From positions 1 to 12,596 of the forward strand of contig CAIKRN010000243.1 of assembly GCA_903829855.1 (NCBI GenBank): DNA of 12,596 nucleotides, given 5' to 3'. Within the stretch, counting starts at the first letter, position 1. The number at the start of each line of letters is the position of its first letter. Source of the stretch: an uncultured Opitutia bacterium (GTDB taxonomy: Bacteria; Verrucomicrobiota; Verrucomicrobiia; Opitutales; UBA953). Positions 1-6,846 of the stretch are shown here, piece by piece. A program made the position numbers and the translations under genes. A model generated the notes under the pieces. It had not been told where the DNA came from. It ran no database searches and saw only the letters and a list, made by a program, of their open reading frames with translations.

Positions 1-351
1 GTCGACGCCGCCATTGCTGCCCAGCACCAAGCCGCCGCGGCTTACGAGAAGGCCGTCCTCACCGCCTTCCGCGAAGTCCGCGACGCCCTCACCGATGTGC
101 GCGAGACGATGATTTCAGTGCAGGCCGCTCGTCGCCGGGCCTCCGCCGCCCAAGAAGGTTTTCGGATTGCCACGGCCCGCCGCGATCAGGGTCAAGTCCC
201 GCCGCTCGAGTTGCTCGCCGCCCGCCGACTACTCGCCGAATCGCAGGTCGCCGTCGCCCGCGTGCGCCTCGACCGCCTCGGCGCGCAGGTCGACCTTGTG
301 AAAGCCCTCGGCGGTGCCCGCCCCGACGTCGTCCCGACTCCCACTAAGTAG
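1..351 (+). CDS. Outer-membrane efflux protein, TolC/NodT family (C-terminal part)
   Basis: The reading frame is open from base 1 and ends at TAG 349-351, giving the last 116 residues of a protein whose start lies outside the window. Two long amphipathic helical stretches are visible: residues 14-30 (AYEKAVLTAFREVRDAL) and a later stretch ending in GAQVDLVKALGG. These match the conserved C-terminal features of TolC/NodT-type outer-membrane factors, which form the exit duct of tripartite RND efflux pumps or type I secretion systems. The tail after the GG is short and proline/threonine rich (PTPTK), as is common in this family. The partner membrane-fusion protein and inner-membrane pump are probably encoded upstream, which is inference. 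The substrate cannot be predicted. The next gene starts about 50 bases downstream, so they could share a transcript. Confidence 0.85.
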   Translation, partial: VDAAIAAQHQAAAAYEKAVLTAFREVRDALTDVRETMISVQAARRRASAAQEGFRIATARRDQGQVPPLELLAARRLLAESQVAVARVRLDRLGAQVDLVKALGGARPDVVPTPTK

Positions 352-370
352 ACACCGTCGGCAAAGGTTG

Positions 371-398
371 CCAACCCGGGTGGAACTCCTTGGGTTGG
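371..398 (+). other. Small inverted repeat just before the antiporter start
   Basis: CCAACCC (371-377) and GGGTTGG (392-398) can form a 7-bp stem with a 14-nt loop. No T-run follows, so it is not a convincing intrinsic terminator. It ends three bases before the chosen ATG of the next gene (402) and contains an alternative in-frame TTG (390). It could affect translation initiation or be chance in GC-rich DNA. Confidence 0.3.
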
Positions 399-401
399 GG
401 C

Positions 402-1772
402 ATGCCTGTGCAATCTGGACTCTGGCAGGAACTGGTCGCCGCGTCATCGGGAGATTCGTTTCTCCCAGTTGCGACGATGATTTTCTTGGCTGCCGTCGTG
501 CATGCTTTTCTCGCGCCACGTTTCGCCCAGATTGCCCAGCGGGTAGAGGCGACGGCCCCTCGGCGGGGCGCTATCTTGCATCTGCTCGGCGAGGTCGAAG
601 CCGTGTTCGGACTCTGGGCCTTCGTTCTTTTCGCGGCGTTGAGTTGCTGGCCGGGCAAGGGCTGGGCTTTTGCCTGCCGGTACATCGAGAGCGGGGATTA
701 TGCGGGTGCGACTCCTGCGGCCTCCTCGAAGTTTATCGAGCCCGTTTTTGTTTTCGTGATCATGGTGATGGCCGCCTCGCGTCCGGTCATGCGCCTCGCC
801 TCCGATTTGCTTGAACGAGTCGCCCGCGGCTTGGGCGGATCACCCGCGGCCCAATGGTTCGTGTTGCTCACCCTGACGCCCTTATTGGGCTCACTGATCA
901 CCGAGCCCGCGGCGATGACTATCGCGGCGATGCTGCTTTCAGCCCGTTTTTACAGGCTAAAGCCGTCGCGCAGCTTAGCCTATGGCACACTCGCACTCTT
1001 ATTCGTGAACATTTCGGTGGGGGGTGCGCTCACGCACTTCGCCGCGCCGCCGATGGTCATGGTGGCGGCGAAATGGGACTGGGGGCTCTCGGAGGTTTTT
1101 AGCCGTTTCGGACTGGCGGCGATCAGTGCAATCATGATTTCCACTGCAAGTTATGGGTGGTTTTTCCGGCGGGAGCTCGCCGCGTTACCCGTCGCGCCGG
1201 CGGAATCCGAAGCTGAACCCGTGATTCCGTTTTACGTGACCTTCGTTCACCTCGCGCTGATGGTCTGGACGGTCGTCATGCTTTCCGGTCATCACCTGGA
1301 CCTGATGGTCGGGGGGTTTTTAGCCTTCCTCGCCTTTACGGTGGCTACGCCGAAGTGGCAGGAGCCCGTGAAATTGCGCGGCCCATTGCTCGTCGGTTTT
1401 TTCTTGGCGGGGCTGGTGGTGCTAGGCGGGGTGCAGGGTTGGTGGATTGCGCCAGTGCTCGGGCGGCTGGATGAACGGGCGTTACTCGGGGTCTCGACCT
1501 TCTTGACTTCTTTCAATGATAATGCCGCGGTGACCTACCTAGCGTCGCAGGTGGCGGCGCTGGCTCAGCCTCAGGCGGAAGGGTTGCGACATGCCGTCAT
1601 GGCTGGTGCTTTAGCGGGTGGGGGATTGACCGTGATTGCCAATGCTCCTAACCCCGCGGGGCAGTCGATTTTGGCCCCATGGTTTGAAGGGGGTATTTCT
1701 CCTTGGCGACTGGTCATCTGGGCCATGTTTCCGACGGTGGTGGCCTTGGGGTGCTTCTTTTGGCTCCGATAG
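402..1772 (+). CDS. Putative Na+/H+ antiporter (Na_H_antiport Pfam-type, ion transporter superfamily)
   Basis: A 456-residue polytopic membrane protein with about ten to twelve hydrophobic segments. Recognisable conserved stretches are GSLITEPAAM (residues 163-172), the helix end VNISVGGALTHFAAPPMVM (202-220), TSFNDNAAVTYLASQV (369-384) and GGGLTVIANAPNPAGQS (406-422). The two half-motifs TEPA and NAPNPAG resemble the paired discontinuous-helix loops of ion-transporter-superfamily carriers such as NhaB and NhaD. The family is annotated as putative Na+/H+ antiporter and is known from Chlamydiae-Verrucomicrobia relatives and some proteobacteria. The expected role is cytoplasmic-membrane sodium/proton exchange for pH or salt homeostasis; the ion is inferred. 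ATG 402 was chosen; an in-frame TTG at 390 would add four residues. No clear Shine-Dalgarno sequence is seen. It follows the efflux gene by 50 bases and precedes the pseudopilin operon by 93. Confidence 0.8.
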   Translation: MPVQSGLWQELVAASSGDSFLPVATMIFLAAVVHAFLAPRFAQIAQRVEATAPRRGAILHLLGEVEAVFGLWAFVLFAALSCWPGKGWAFACRYIESGDYAGATPAASSKFIEPVFVFVIMVMAASRPVMRLASDLLERVARGLGGSPAAQWFVLLTLTPLLGSLITEPAAMTIAAMLLSARFYRLKPSRSLAYGTLALLFVNISVGGALTHFAAPPMVMVAAKWDWGLSEVFSRFGLAAISAIMISTASYGWFFRRELAALPVAPAESEAEPVIPFYVTFVHLALMVWTVVMLSGHHLDLMVGGFLAFLAFTVATPKWQEPVKLRGPLLVGFFLAGLVVLGGVQGWWIAPVLGRLDERALLGVSTFLTSFNDNAAVTYLASQVAALAQPQAEGLRHAVMAGALAGGGLTVIANAPNPAGQSILAPWFEGGISPWRLVIWAMFPTVVALGCFFWLR

Positions 1773-1792
1773 GATAGGGTAGGGGTGGAAAT

Positions 1793-1824
1793 GACCCTTT
1801 TTGACTGTTCAACCTGCAAGGGTC
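1793..1824 (+). other. Imperfect inverted repeat in the antiporter-pseudopilin gap
   Basis: GACCCTT (1793-1799) pairs with AAGGGTC (1818-1824), and inside it TTGA (1801-1804) pairs with TCAA (1809-1812). No U-tract follows, so terminator function is doubtful. Just upstream (1770-1787) is a G-rich run of degenerate hexamers (TAGGAT, AGGGTA, GGGGTG) resembling one arm of the elements at 6700 and 12117, without a matching second arm. The rest of this 93-base gap shows no consensus promoter I can defend. Confidence 0.35.
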
Positions 1825-1865
1825 GGGGGTAAGATGTCTTTCCCCGCAATCTAACCCATTTTCCT

Positions 1866-2552
1866 ATGACCTCTCGCCGTCGATCAGGCTTCACCTTGAT
1901 AGAACTTCTCACCGTCATCGCCGTTATTGGTTTATTGGCGGCCGTGCTCTTCCCGGCCGTGGCTGGCGTTCGAAAGAAGGCCAAGCTGGCGACCGCCCAG
2001 GCGACTTTTTCGCAGTGGGCGAATGGCGTTACCCGCTATCGTCAGGTTTATGGTTTTTACCCAAACATCGGCGCGAGTTATAGCACCGGAAGCGACTCCT
2101 TGTATCAGTTGGAATTGGGGTTCGGCACTAACTTCATTAAGTCACTGTCCGCCAAGACTCCGACCGGTGCCGTACTCAGCGGGGGTCCTACGGGAGATCG
2201 GGCCAAGTTCAATCGCAACGCCGAGGAGTTCTGTGCGTTTGCCCGAGATGACTTTGAAGTAGACCCTTCGGGTACTGGGCAGACCGATGCGACGTTGCTC
2301 GTGGATCGCTTTGGTAATCATAATATCCGCGTCATTTTTGACACGGATAGCTCGGCAAATATTAAGGGCGTCCCGCCGCCCGCTAGTTCCGGTGGCGTCT
2401 GGCCTGATGACCTTGCGGCGATTGCCACGACAGGAATTCCTGCCCGCGTCATCATTTACACGACCATCGCTGGTAACGGCTCGGATATCGGCGTGATTAA
2501 TGAGGGCGCCCCCAATCCGGACGAGTACGCCGACGTGATCGCGATTCAGTGA
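1866..2552 (+). CDS. Pseudopilin 1 of cassette, GspG-like, prepilin-type N-terminal signal
   Basis: The 228-residue protein starts MTSRRRSG and then FTLIELLTVIAVIGLLAAVL: a basic leader of eight residues, cleavage after Gly8, Phe as residue +1 and Glu at +5 (E13), followed by a long hydrophobic helix. This is the class III signal processed by a prepilin peptidase, which also N-methylates the new terminus. The amphipathic continuation (FPAVAGVRKKAKLATAQATF, 28-47) and the later segment with DRFGN near 146-150 are typical of GspG/major-pseudopilin proteins, but canonical GspG is near 140 residues. The product should sit in the inner membrane and assemble into a periplasmic pseudopilus. No Shine-Dalgarno is visible; the ATG follows a pyrimidine stretch (ATTTTCCT). 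It heads a four-gene operon and overlaps the next gene at TGATG. Confidence 0.85.
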   Translation: MTSRRRSGFTLIELLTVIAVIGLLAAVLFPAVAGVRKKAKLATAQATFSQWANGVTRYRQVYGFYPNIGASYSTGSDSLYQLELGFGTNFIKSLSAKTPTGAVLSGGPTGDRAKFNRNAEEFCAFARDDFEVDPSGTGQTDATLLVDRFGNHNIRVIFDTDSSANIKGVPPPASSGGVWPDDLAAIATTGIPARVIIYTTIAGNGSDIGVINEGAPNPDEYADVIAIQ

Positions 2553-3403
2553 TGAACCTTAGATTGCCCAGCCGCCGGACCCGCAAGGGTTTCACAATCA
2601 TCGAGTTGCTACTCGTGATCATGATCATCCTTTTGATTTCCGGCATGTTCCTTGGATTGAGCGTGGGGGATGGTGGTGGCTTGCCGGCGGGTCAGCGGAT
2701 GATGGGTTCGACGCTGCGCTCGGTGCGCGGGATGGCCTTGATGAATCGCGGCATCACCACCACGGGCATCTCCTATAACGCACGCTACCGACTCCTTATT
2801 TTGAAAGATACGTCGGATCCGGTAAATCACTTGCACCAGTTTTGCATCGCTGTCGGTGGGGTTACCGCTGCCAGTGCCTCGCCCTCCGACCCTTCGACCG
2901 TGACCGCAACGAACGACGCCCGTTATTTATGGTCTTCCCCGGAAGGGACTTCAACGCTGCCTTCGGGCGTTTTCTTTATCCCGCCGGCATCAGACGTCAC
3001 GACGAAGATCAATCCGCCTGGCGGCGGTACGTTGGCGGCCGGCACGCGCCGCAGTATCATCGGACCCATTGCCGACGGCTTGGGCAATGTGCTCGATGTC
3101 GCTGGAGGCAGTCCGCCCACGATGAAGTTCGCCCCGCTAAATCAGCCGACGAAACTCACCGACATGACGAATCTTAATGCCAAGGAATGGTATTACATCG
3201 AAATTCAGCCGACGGGTGCATCCAATCATCTCGGTCGCGTCATGATCGTCCTAGCCAAGGGGAATTTGATTCCCGACGGCACTGGCCTGGCGCTCAATCT
3301 TACCTCTGAAAATCAGTTCGCTGCCCTGGCGTTGCGCCCTAATGGCGACATCTCCTATACCACCGATGCGAACGAGATGGATACCGCTCTCCTGACTAAG
3401 TAA
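2552..3403 (+). CDS. Pseudopilin 2 of cassette, GspH/FimT-like
   Basis: The 283-residue product begins with a 13-residue basic leader ending RRTRKG, then FTIIELLLVIMIILLISGMF. Gly13 is the predicted -1 residue, Phe14 +1 and Glu18 the +5 glutamate. The region after the helix (SVRGMALMNRG, then a YRLLIL strand) resembles GspH/FimT minor pseudopilins, where the helix continues into a beta-rich domain starting with reads such as VRLV. It is much longer than usual GspH (about 170 residues); the extra sequence is rich in Pro, Gly, Thr and Asn. It could correspond to one of the Verru_Chthon cassette families (D-like), by recall of their general form only. ATG 2552 overlaps the upstream stop TGA (2550-2552) by one base, suggesting translational coupling; a GTG at 2549 is also in frame. 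The stop overlaps the next start (TAATG). Confidence 0.82.
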   Translation: MNLRLPSRRTRKGFTIIELLLVIMIILLISGMFLGLSVGDGGGLPAGQRMMGSTLRSVRGMALMNRGITTTGISYNARYRLLILKDTSDPVNHLHQFCIAVGGVTAASASPSDPSTVTATNDARYLWSSPEGTSTLPSGVFFIPPASDVTTKINPPGGGTLAAGTRRSIIGPIADGLGNVLDVAGGSPPTMKFAPLNQPTKLTDMTNLNAKEWYYIEIQPTGASNHLGRVMIVLAKGNLIPDGTGLALNLTSENQFAALALRPNGDISYTTDANEMDTALLTK

Positions 3404-4218
3404 TGAACCCCAATCTTCCTCTCGCTTCCGCCCGCCGCGGTTTCTCTTTGGTCGAGGTCACTCTCGCCATTGGCATCCTCGGCATCGCGATTCTTTCACT
3501 GGTGGGCATCCTTGGGTCCACCTTCCAGCAGGTGGATGACATCATGCAGACGAATCGGGCACTGGCGGGCGTGACACGTTTAATCGGCGCCTTAGATAAT
3601 CCCCGTTCAATCGTTTACCTGACCTCCGCGGCCGACACCTCGGCTACGAACGGACCGACCAACTATCTGACGCGTGGGATTGTCTCGCTCGATCCCGATC
3701 CGACGAACCCCGCTTCGAATTTCGATATCGCTTACCGCTTGCTCGCCCCCGCCAGTGATAATGGCCCGGCTAATGCCGTCTGGCTCTACGTGTATGAACG
3801 AAAAGTTGTGGTTGCCACCGCGGATGCTCAGGTTGCCGGGTCGAATGTGCAGTATAATGTGAACTCCAATCCTTCTGTCATGGAAGTGGCGAGTTGCGCC
3901 GGTAACAACTTGAGCCCGATTACCGCGAACTTCCGTAATGTCGTCGGAACCCCGATGCGGGTCCGCCTTTCGGTTTCAAAGCTACTCGTGGGGCAGCGCT
4001 TTAAACTTGATGCCGGAAGTGTTGGTGCGACGGGTGAACCCACGACGGCCGACAAGTGGGCGGTAGGCTCGGTTTTACCACTTGATCCGCGACAGTATGC
4101 TTTGGCTTACCTGCCTGTCGTCGCGGAATTTTTCCCACACGACTACTCGGACGCGAACGTCTTTAAGTCGCGCGAAGAAGCCCCCGTCTTAGTCCAAAAT
4201 ATCATCATCAGCCGATGA
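3403..4218 (+). CDS. Pseudopilin 3 of cassette, GspI/PilV-like
   Basis: The 271-residue protein has a 13-residue leader ending ASARRG, then FSLVEVTLAIGILGIAILSL. Gly13 is -1 and Glu18 is the +5 glutamate. The motif SLVEV.LAIGILGIA is characteristic of GspI/PilV minor pseudopilins, which join GspJ and GspK at the tip of the pseudopilus in type II secretion. The remaining roughly 220 residues are polar with many Asn, Ser, Thr and Ala and few Cys, compatible with a periplasmic beta-rich domain, and are not otherwise recognised. It may match the B protein of Verru_Chthon cassettes (inference). ATG 3403 overlaps the previous TAA by one base, and its own TGA (4216-4218) overlaps the next ATG by four bases (ATGA). 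Confidence 0.83.
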   Translation: MNPNLPLASARRGFSLVEVTLAIGILGIAILSLVGILGSTFQQVDDIMQTNRALAGVTRLIGALDNPRSIVYLTSAADTSATNGPTNYLTRGIVSLDPDPTNPASNFDIAYRLLAPASDNGPANAVWLYVYERKVVVATADAQVAGSNVQYNVNSNPSVMEVASCAGNNLSPITANFRNVVGTPMRVRLSVSKLLVGQRFKLDAGSVGATGEPTTADKWAVGSVLPLDPRQYALAYLPVVAEFFPHDYSDANVFKSREEAPVLVQNIIISR

Positions 4219-5567
4219 AAACTCCTTCTGCTGCTCGCGCTCTCCGTCGTGGTTTTACGCTGCTTGAAGTCATGGTCGCGACGGCGATCATGGTAATCAT
4301 CGTTCTGGCGGTAGTGACCATCGCTTCCGACACCTTCAAGGCGTATGATCGTGCCGTCGCTGATCTTTCGACCCAATCCGAATCCCGCGGCGTCCTCGAT
4401 GCTTTAGAAAACGACCTTCAGACCGCCGTCATTCGGGCGGACGGTCACTGCTGGATGGAAATCATTTTACCTGGCGCGGCTGGTGGACCGACCAATGTCG
4501 CCGCGCCTGGCATGATTGGCAACATGCAGAGCATTGATCAGCCAATTCTGATGTTCTTTGCGGCCCCGCCGGACCGTCCGCGCTGGAATCCGCAGGCCCA
4601 GGTTCCGCGTCTTTCGCTCAAGGGAGATGTCTGTGCGGTCAGCTATCGATTGGGTCAGCGATCGCCGTTCGATATGCCGGGTGAATCCATTCAGCAAATC
4701 TACGGGGTCTACCGTACGATTGTCGACCCCGAGGGTACATTCACTGAAGCCCTCCCGATTATCCTCGGCTCCTCCGCTGAAGTTCCGGAAATCGCCAAGG
4801 CTCCGACGCCGTGGGATTATTGGTCTGGCCCGGCGCGGACAATCTCCAATTATTCGGCCTCAGACACGACCGGCCAGAAGCAGCAGAAGGTCCTAATTGA
4901 CACCAACCTTTCGAGCAGCCCTCCTTGCTGGACCCTGGATGACCAGAACTTCATCGGCTCCAATGTCGTAGCGATGAACCTCATCCTCTGGTGCTCCTCT
5001 TCCTTGCCAGCGACGGTGACGACGGCCACACAATTGAAAGACCCCGTCATGCGGACCCCGCAGACTTTGCGGCCGGTGATTCCTACCTCGTCCGATACCT
5101 TTAAGTTCGGCTCCAAACTCTACGGCGGATATTTCAGTGCGCTGAGCACGGATACGGTCGCTACTGCCACGAGTGTTCCGTTGCGCTACGCTCCCGCCGG
5201 CGCACCTACACTGCCTGCGGCTATGCCGACCGCCGTGCAGATTCACCCCTATGACCAATTTGGTGGCCGCCTCCGCATCTTTGCCGATCGCATGTACCCT
5301 GACACCTTGATGACTGCGCCCGTGGGAGTAGTGACCACCGCCCCGTTGCCTTACCTGCCTTATTCGCTGAAGGCCATGGAGGTTTCCTTGACGGTGCTCA
5401 CCCCTGAAGGGTCCAAGGAGTTGCGGGCCTTACAGCAACTCAACTTCCCTCCGGGGACGGATCCGAGCACCGCCCGGAAGATTCCCGCTGGAGATTATCG
5501 ACGTATCGTCAACCAGTACGGACGAAATTATACCCGCTACATCCGCCTGCTTGCGAACGGCGGTTGA
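4215..5567 (+). CDS. Pseudopilin 4 of cassette, GspJ-like, large
   Basis: The 450-residue protein has a 13-residue leader ending RALRRG, then FTLLEVMVATAIMVIIVLAV. Gly13 is -1 and Glu18 the +5 glutamate. After the helix, a segment with ESRGVLDALENDLQTAVI (about residues 56-73) matches the GspJ/PilW pattern in which a helix ending in L..DL leads into the globular domain. At 450 residues it is about twice the usual GspJ size. A large C-terminal domain contains four Cys that could form disulfides (C80, C137, and two around 235-260). It resembles the C protein of the Verru_Chthon cassettes in size and N-terminal form; this is inference. It is the last gene of the operon, 18 bases before a strong terminator. 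No gspK, secretin, ATPase, platform or prepilin peptidase gene is in the window. Confidence 0.82.
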   Translation: MKTPSAARALRRGFTLLEVMVATAIMVIIVLAVVTIASDTFKAYDRAVADLSTQSESRGVLDALENDLQTAVIRADGHCWMEIILPGAAGGPTNVAAPGMIGNMQSIDQPILMFFAAPPDRPRWNPQAQVPRLSLKGDVCAVSYRLGQRSPFDMPGESIQQIYGVYRTIVDPEGTFTEALPIILGSSAEVPEIAKAPTPWDYWSGPARTISNYSASDTTGQKQQKVLIDTNLSSSPPCWTLDDQNFIGSNVVAMNLILWCSSSLPATVTTATQLKDPVMRTPQTLRPVIPTSSDTFKFGSKLYGGYFSALSTDTVATATSVPLRYAPAGAPTLPAAMPTAVQIHPYDQFGGRLRIFADRMYPDTLMTAPVGVVTTAPLPYLPYSLKAMEVSLTVLTPEGSKELRALQQLNFPPGTDPSTARKIPAGDYRRIVNQYGRNYTRYIRLLANGG

Positions 5568-5585
5568 ACCTCGGTGTCTAGGCGT

Positions 5586-5613
5586 AAAAAGGGCGCCTAA
5601 TGGCGCCCTTTTT
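5586..5613. terminator. Bidirectional intrinsic terminator
   Basis: AAAAAGGGCGCC (5586-5597), loop TAAT, then GGCGCCCTTTTT (5602-5613): a perfect 12-bp stem including the A/T tracts. Read on plus, the GC stem is followed by five T; read on minus it is the same. It lies between the end of the pseudopilin operon (5567) and the end of the convergent accA (5632), so it should terminate both transcripts. Confidence 0.95.
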
Positions 5614-5631
5614 GTCGGTGGATTTGGCCGT

Positions 5632-6600
5632 TTACTCGGAGAAGACACCCATCGCACGGAACTTGGCGTAGCGCATCGCGATCAGTTTCTCTGGTGAGGC
5701 TTTGCTGAGGTCGGCGAGCGAATCCCGCAGGGTCTTGCGGATGTTCGAGCCAGTGGCGGCGGGGTCTTCTTGGGCGCCGCCGAGGGGTTCCTTCACGACG
5801 CCGTCCACGACGCCGAGCTTAAGGAGATTCGGAGCATCTAGGCGCAGGGCTTCGGCGGCCTTCGGGGCATGGGCGCGGTCCTTGAAGAGAATCGCCGCGC
5901 AACCTTCCGGGGAGATGACGGAGTAATAGGCGTTCTCTAAGATGTAGACCTTGTTGGAGACGGCGATGCCGAGCGCACCGCCCGAGCCGCCTTCGCCGAT
6001 GACGAAGGTGATGATGGGAACGCCGAACTGGCTCATCTCGCGGAGATTCACGGCGATGGCTTCAGCCACGTGACGTTCTTCCGAGCCGATGCCAGGGAAG
6101 GCTCCAGGGGTATCGACGAGGGTGATGATCGGGAGACCGAAGGTGGCGGCCATCTTCATCAGGCGAAGCGCCTTGCGGTAGCCTTCAGGGTTAGGGCAGC
6201 CAAAGTTGCGACGCAGGTTTTCCTTGGTGTCGCGGCCCTTTTGCTGACCAATCACCATGACCGGGCGACCTTCGAAGAAAGCCGTCCCGCCCACCATCGA
6301 CTCGTCGTCCATGTAAAGGCGATCACCGTGCAGTTCCTGGAAGTCGTCAAAAAGCATCCCGATATAATCCAGGGAGTAGGGGCGCCGAGGGTGGCGAGCC
6401 AGTTGGACGCGCTGCCAAGGGTTCAGGTTGCCGTAAACCTCCCGGCGGGTCTGCTCCATCTTGATTTCGAGGGATTTGACCTCCTTGGAGACATCCATGC
6501 CGGCGTTCTCGGAGGAAGCCCGGAGTGAGTTGATCTTGTCCTCGAGCTCCCGGAGGGGCTTTTCAAACTCAAGGGTGAAGCGGGCCTTCGGTGCGGACAT
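5632..6600 (-). CDS. accA: Acetyl-CoA carboxylase, carboxyltransferase subunit alpha
   Basis: With beta subunit AccD, this subunit transfers the carboxyl group from carboxybiotin on AccB to acetyl-CoA, making malonyl-CoA for fatty-acid synthesis in the cytoplasm. The 322-residue product has the family's usual length (about 320). Residues 1-60 form the N-terminal helical region (LEFEKPLRELEDKINSL). The crotonase-like core shows HGDR (91-94), GQQKGRDT (118-125), ITLVDTPGAFPGIGSEERH (159-177) and IGEGGSGGALGI (201-212), the glycine-rich oxyanion loop. The start at 6600 was chosen over an in-frame start at 6636 because MSAPKARFTLEFEKPL aligns with known AccA N-termini. No strong Shine-Dalgarno precedes it; the minus-strand leader is C/T-rich. 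It is convergent with the pseudopilin operon and divergent from the DUF1080 gene. accD, accB and accC are not nearby, as is common for accA. Confidence 0.97.
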   Translation of the reverse strand: MSAPKARFTLEFEKPLRELEDKINSLRASSENAGMDVSKEVKSLEIKMEQTRREVYGNLNPWQRVQLARHPRRPYSLDYIGMLFDDFQELHGDRLYMDDESMVGGTAFFEGRPVMVIGQQKGRDTKENLRRNFGCPNPEGYRKALRLMKMAATFGLPIITLVDTPGAFPGIGSEERHVAEAIAVNLREMSQFGVPIITFVIGEGGSGGALGIAVSNKVYILENAYYSVISPEGCAAILFKDRAHAPKAAEALRLDAPNLLKLGVVDGVVKEPLGGAQEDPAATGSNIRKTLRDSLADLSKASPEKLIAMRYAKFRAMGVFSE

Positions 6601-6643
6601 GGGCCCAAAGTTGAGGAATCGGGCAAGGAAGGGCAATGGAATT

Positions 6644-6670
6644 GGGGGTGGGGGAGGGATGGGAAAGGGG
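6644..6670 (+). repeat. G-rich tract with quadruplex-forming pattern upstream of accA
   Basis: Five runs of at least three G (6644-6648, 6650-6654, 6656-6658, 6661-6663, 6667-6670) separated by one to three bases meet the usual G3+N1-7 quadruplex pattern on the plus strand. The tract lies 44 bases upstream of the accA ATG, so the accA leader RNA would be C-rich here. Folding in vivo is not shown by sequence. Confidence 0.55.
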
Positions 6671-6699
6671 TAAAATGAGGCAAAAAGTGAGATTAATAA

Positions 6700-6782
6700 G
6701 GGGTGTGGGTAGGGGTGGGGGTAGAAATCAAGTCCTTGGTTAAAGGGTAGGAGGCAGGATTAACTACCCCTACCCCTACCCC
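6700..6782. repeat. Inverted arrays of TACCCC-type hexamers between accA and the DUF1080 gene
   Basis: The left arm (6700-6723) holds four hexamers, read on the minus strand from the centre outward as TACCCC, CACCCC, TACCCA, CACCCC. The right arm (6765-6782) holds three exact TACCCC units on the plus strand. The 41-nt spacer contains AAGTCCTTGGT (6730-6740). The left arm read on plus also fits a G-quadruplex pattern. Each array is followed outward by A/T-rich sequence (minus strand TTATTAATCT, plus strand TAAAGTAGCAT), so the arrays could be upstream parts of two divergent promoters, or arms of a hairpin. A near-identical layout occurs at 12117-12200. No other gene-like content is seen in 6601-6846. 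Confidence 0.8.
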
Positions 6783-6846
6783 TAAAGTAGCATTACCCTT
6801 TTCCTCGAACCATTGCCTCTCCAGCCTGTCATACCCCTCCTCACCT

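Noticed and set aside
314..814. 166-residue open frame on plus overlapping the antiporter start
   Set aside because: It is a +1 shadow of the antiporter, without membrane segments or conserved motifs.
1801..1835. TTGACT and TAAGAT as a promoter for the pseudopilin operon
   Set aside because: The spacing is 23 bases, too long for a sigma70 promoter, and the -10 match is poor.
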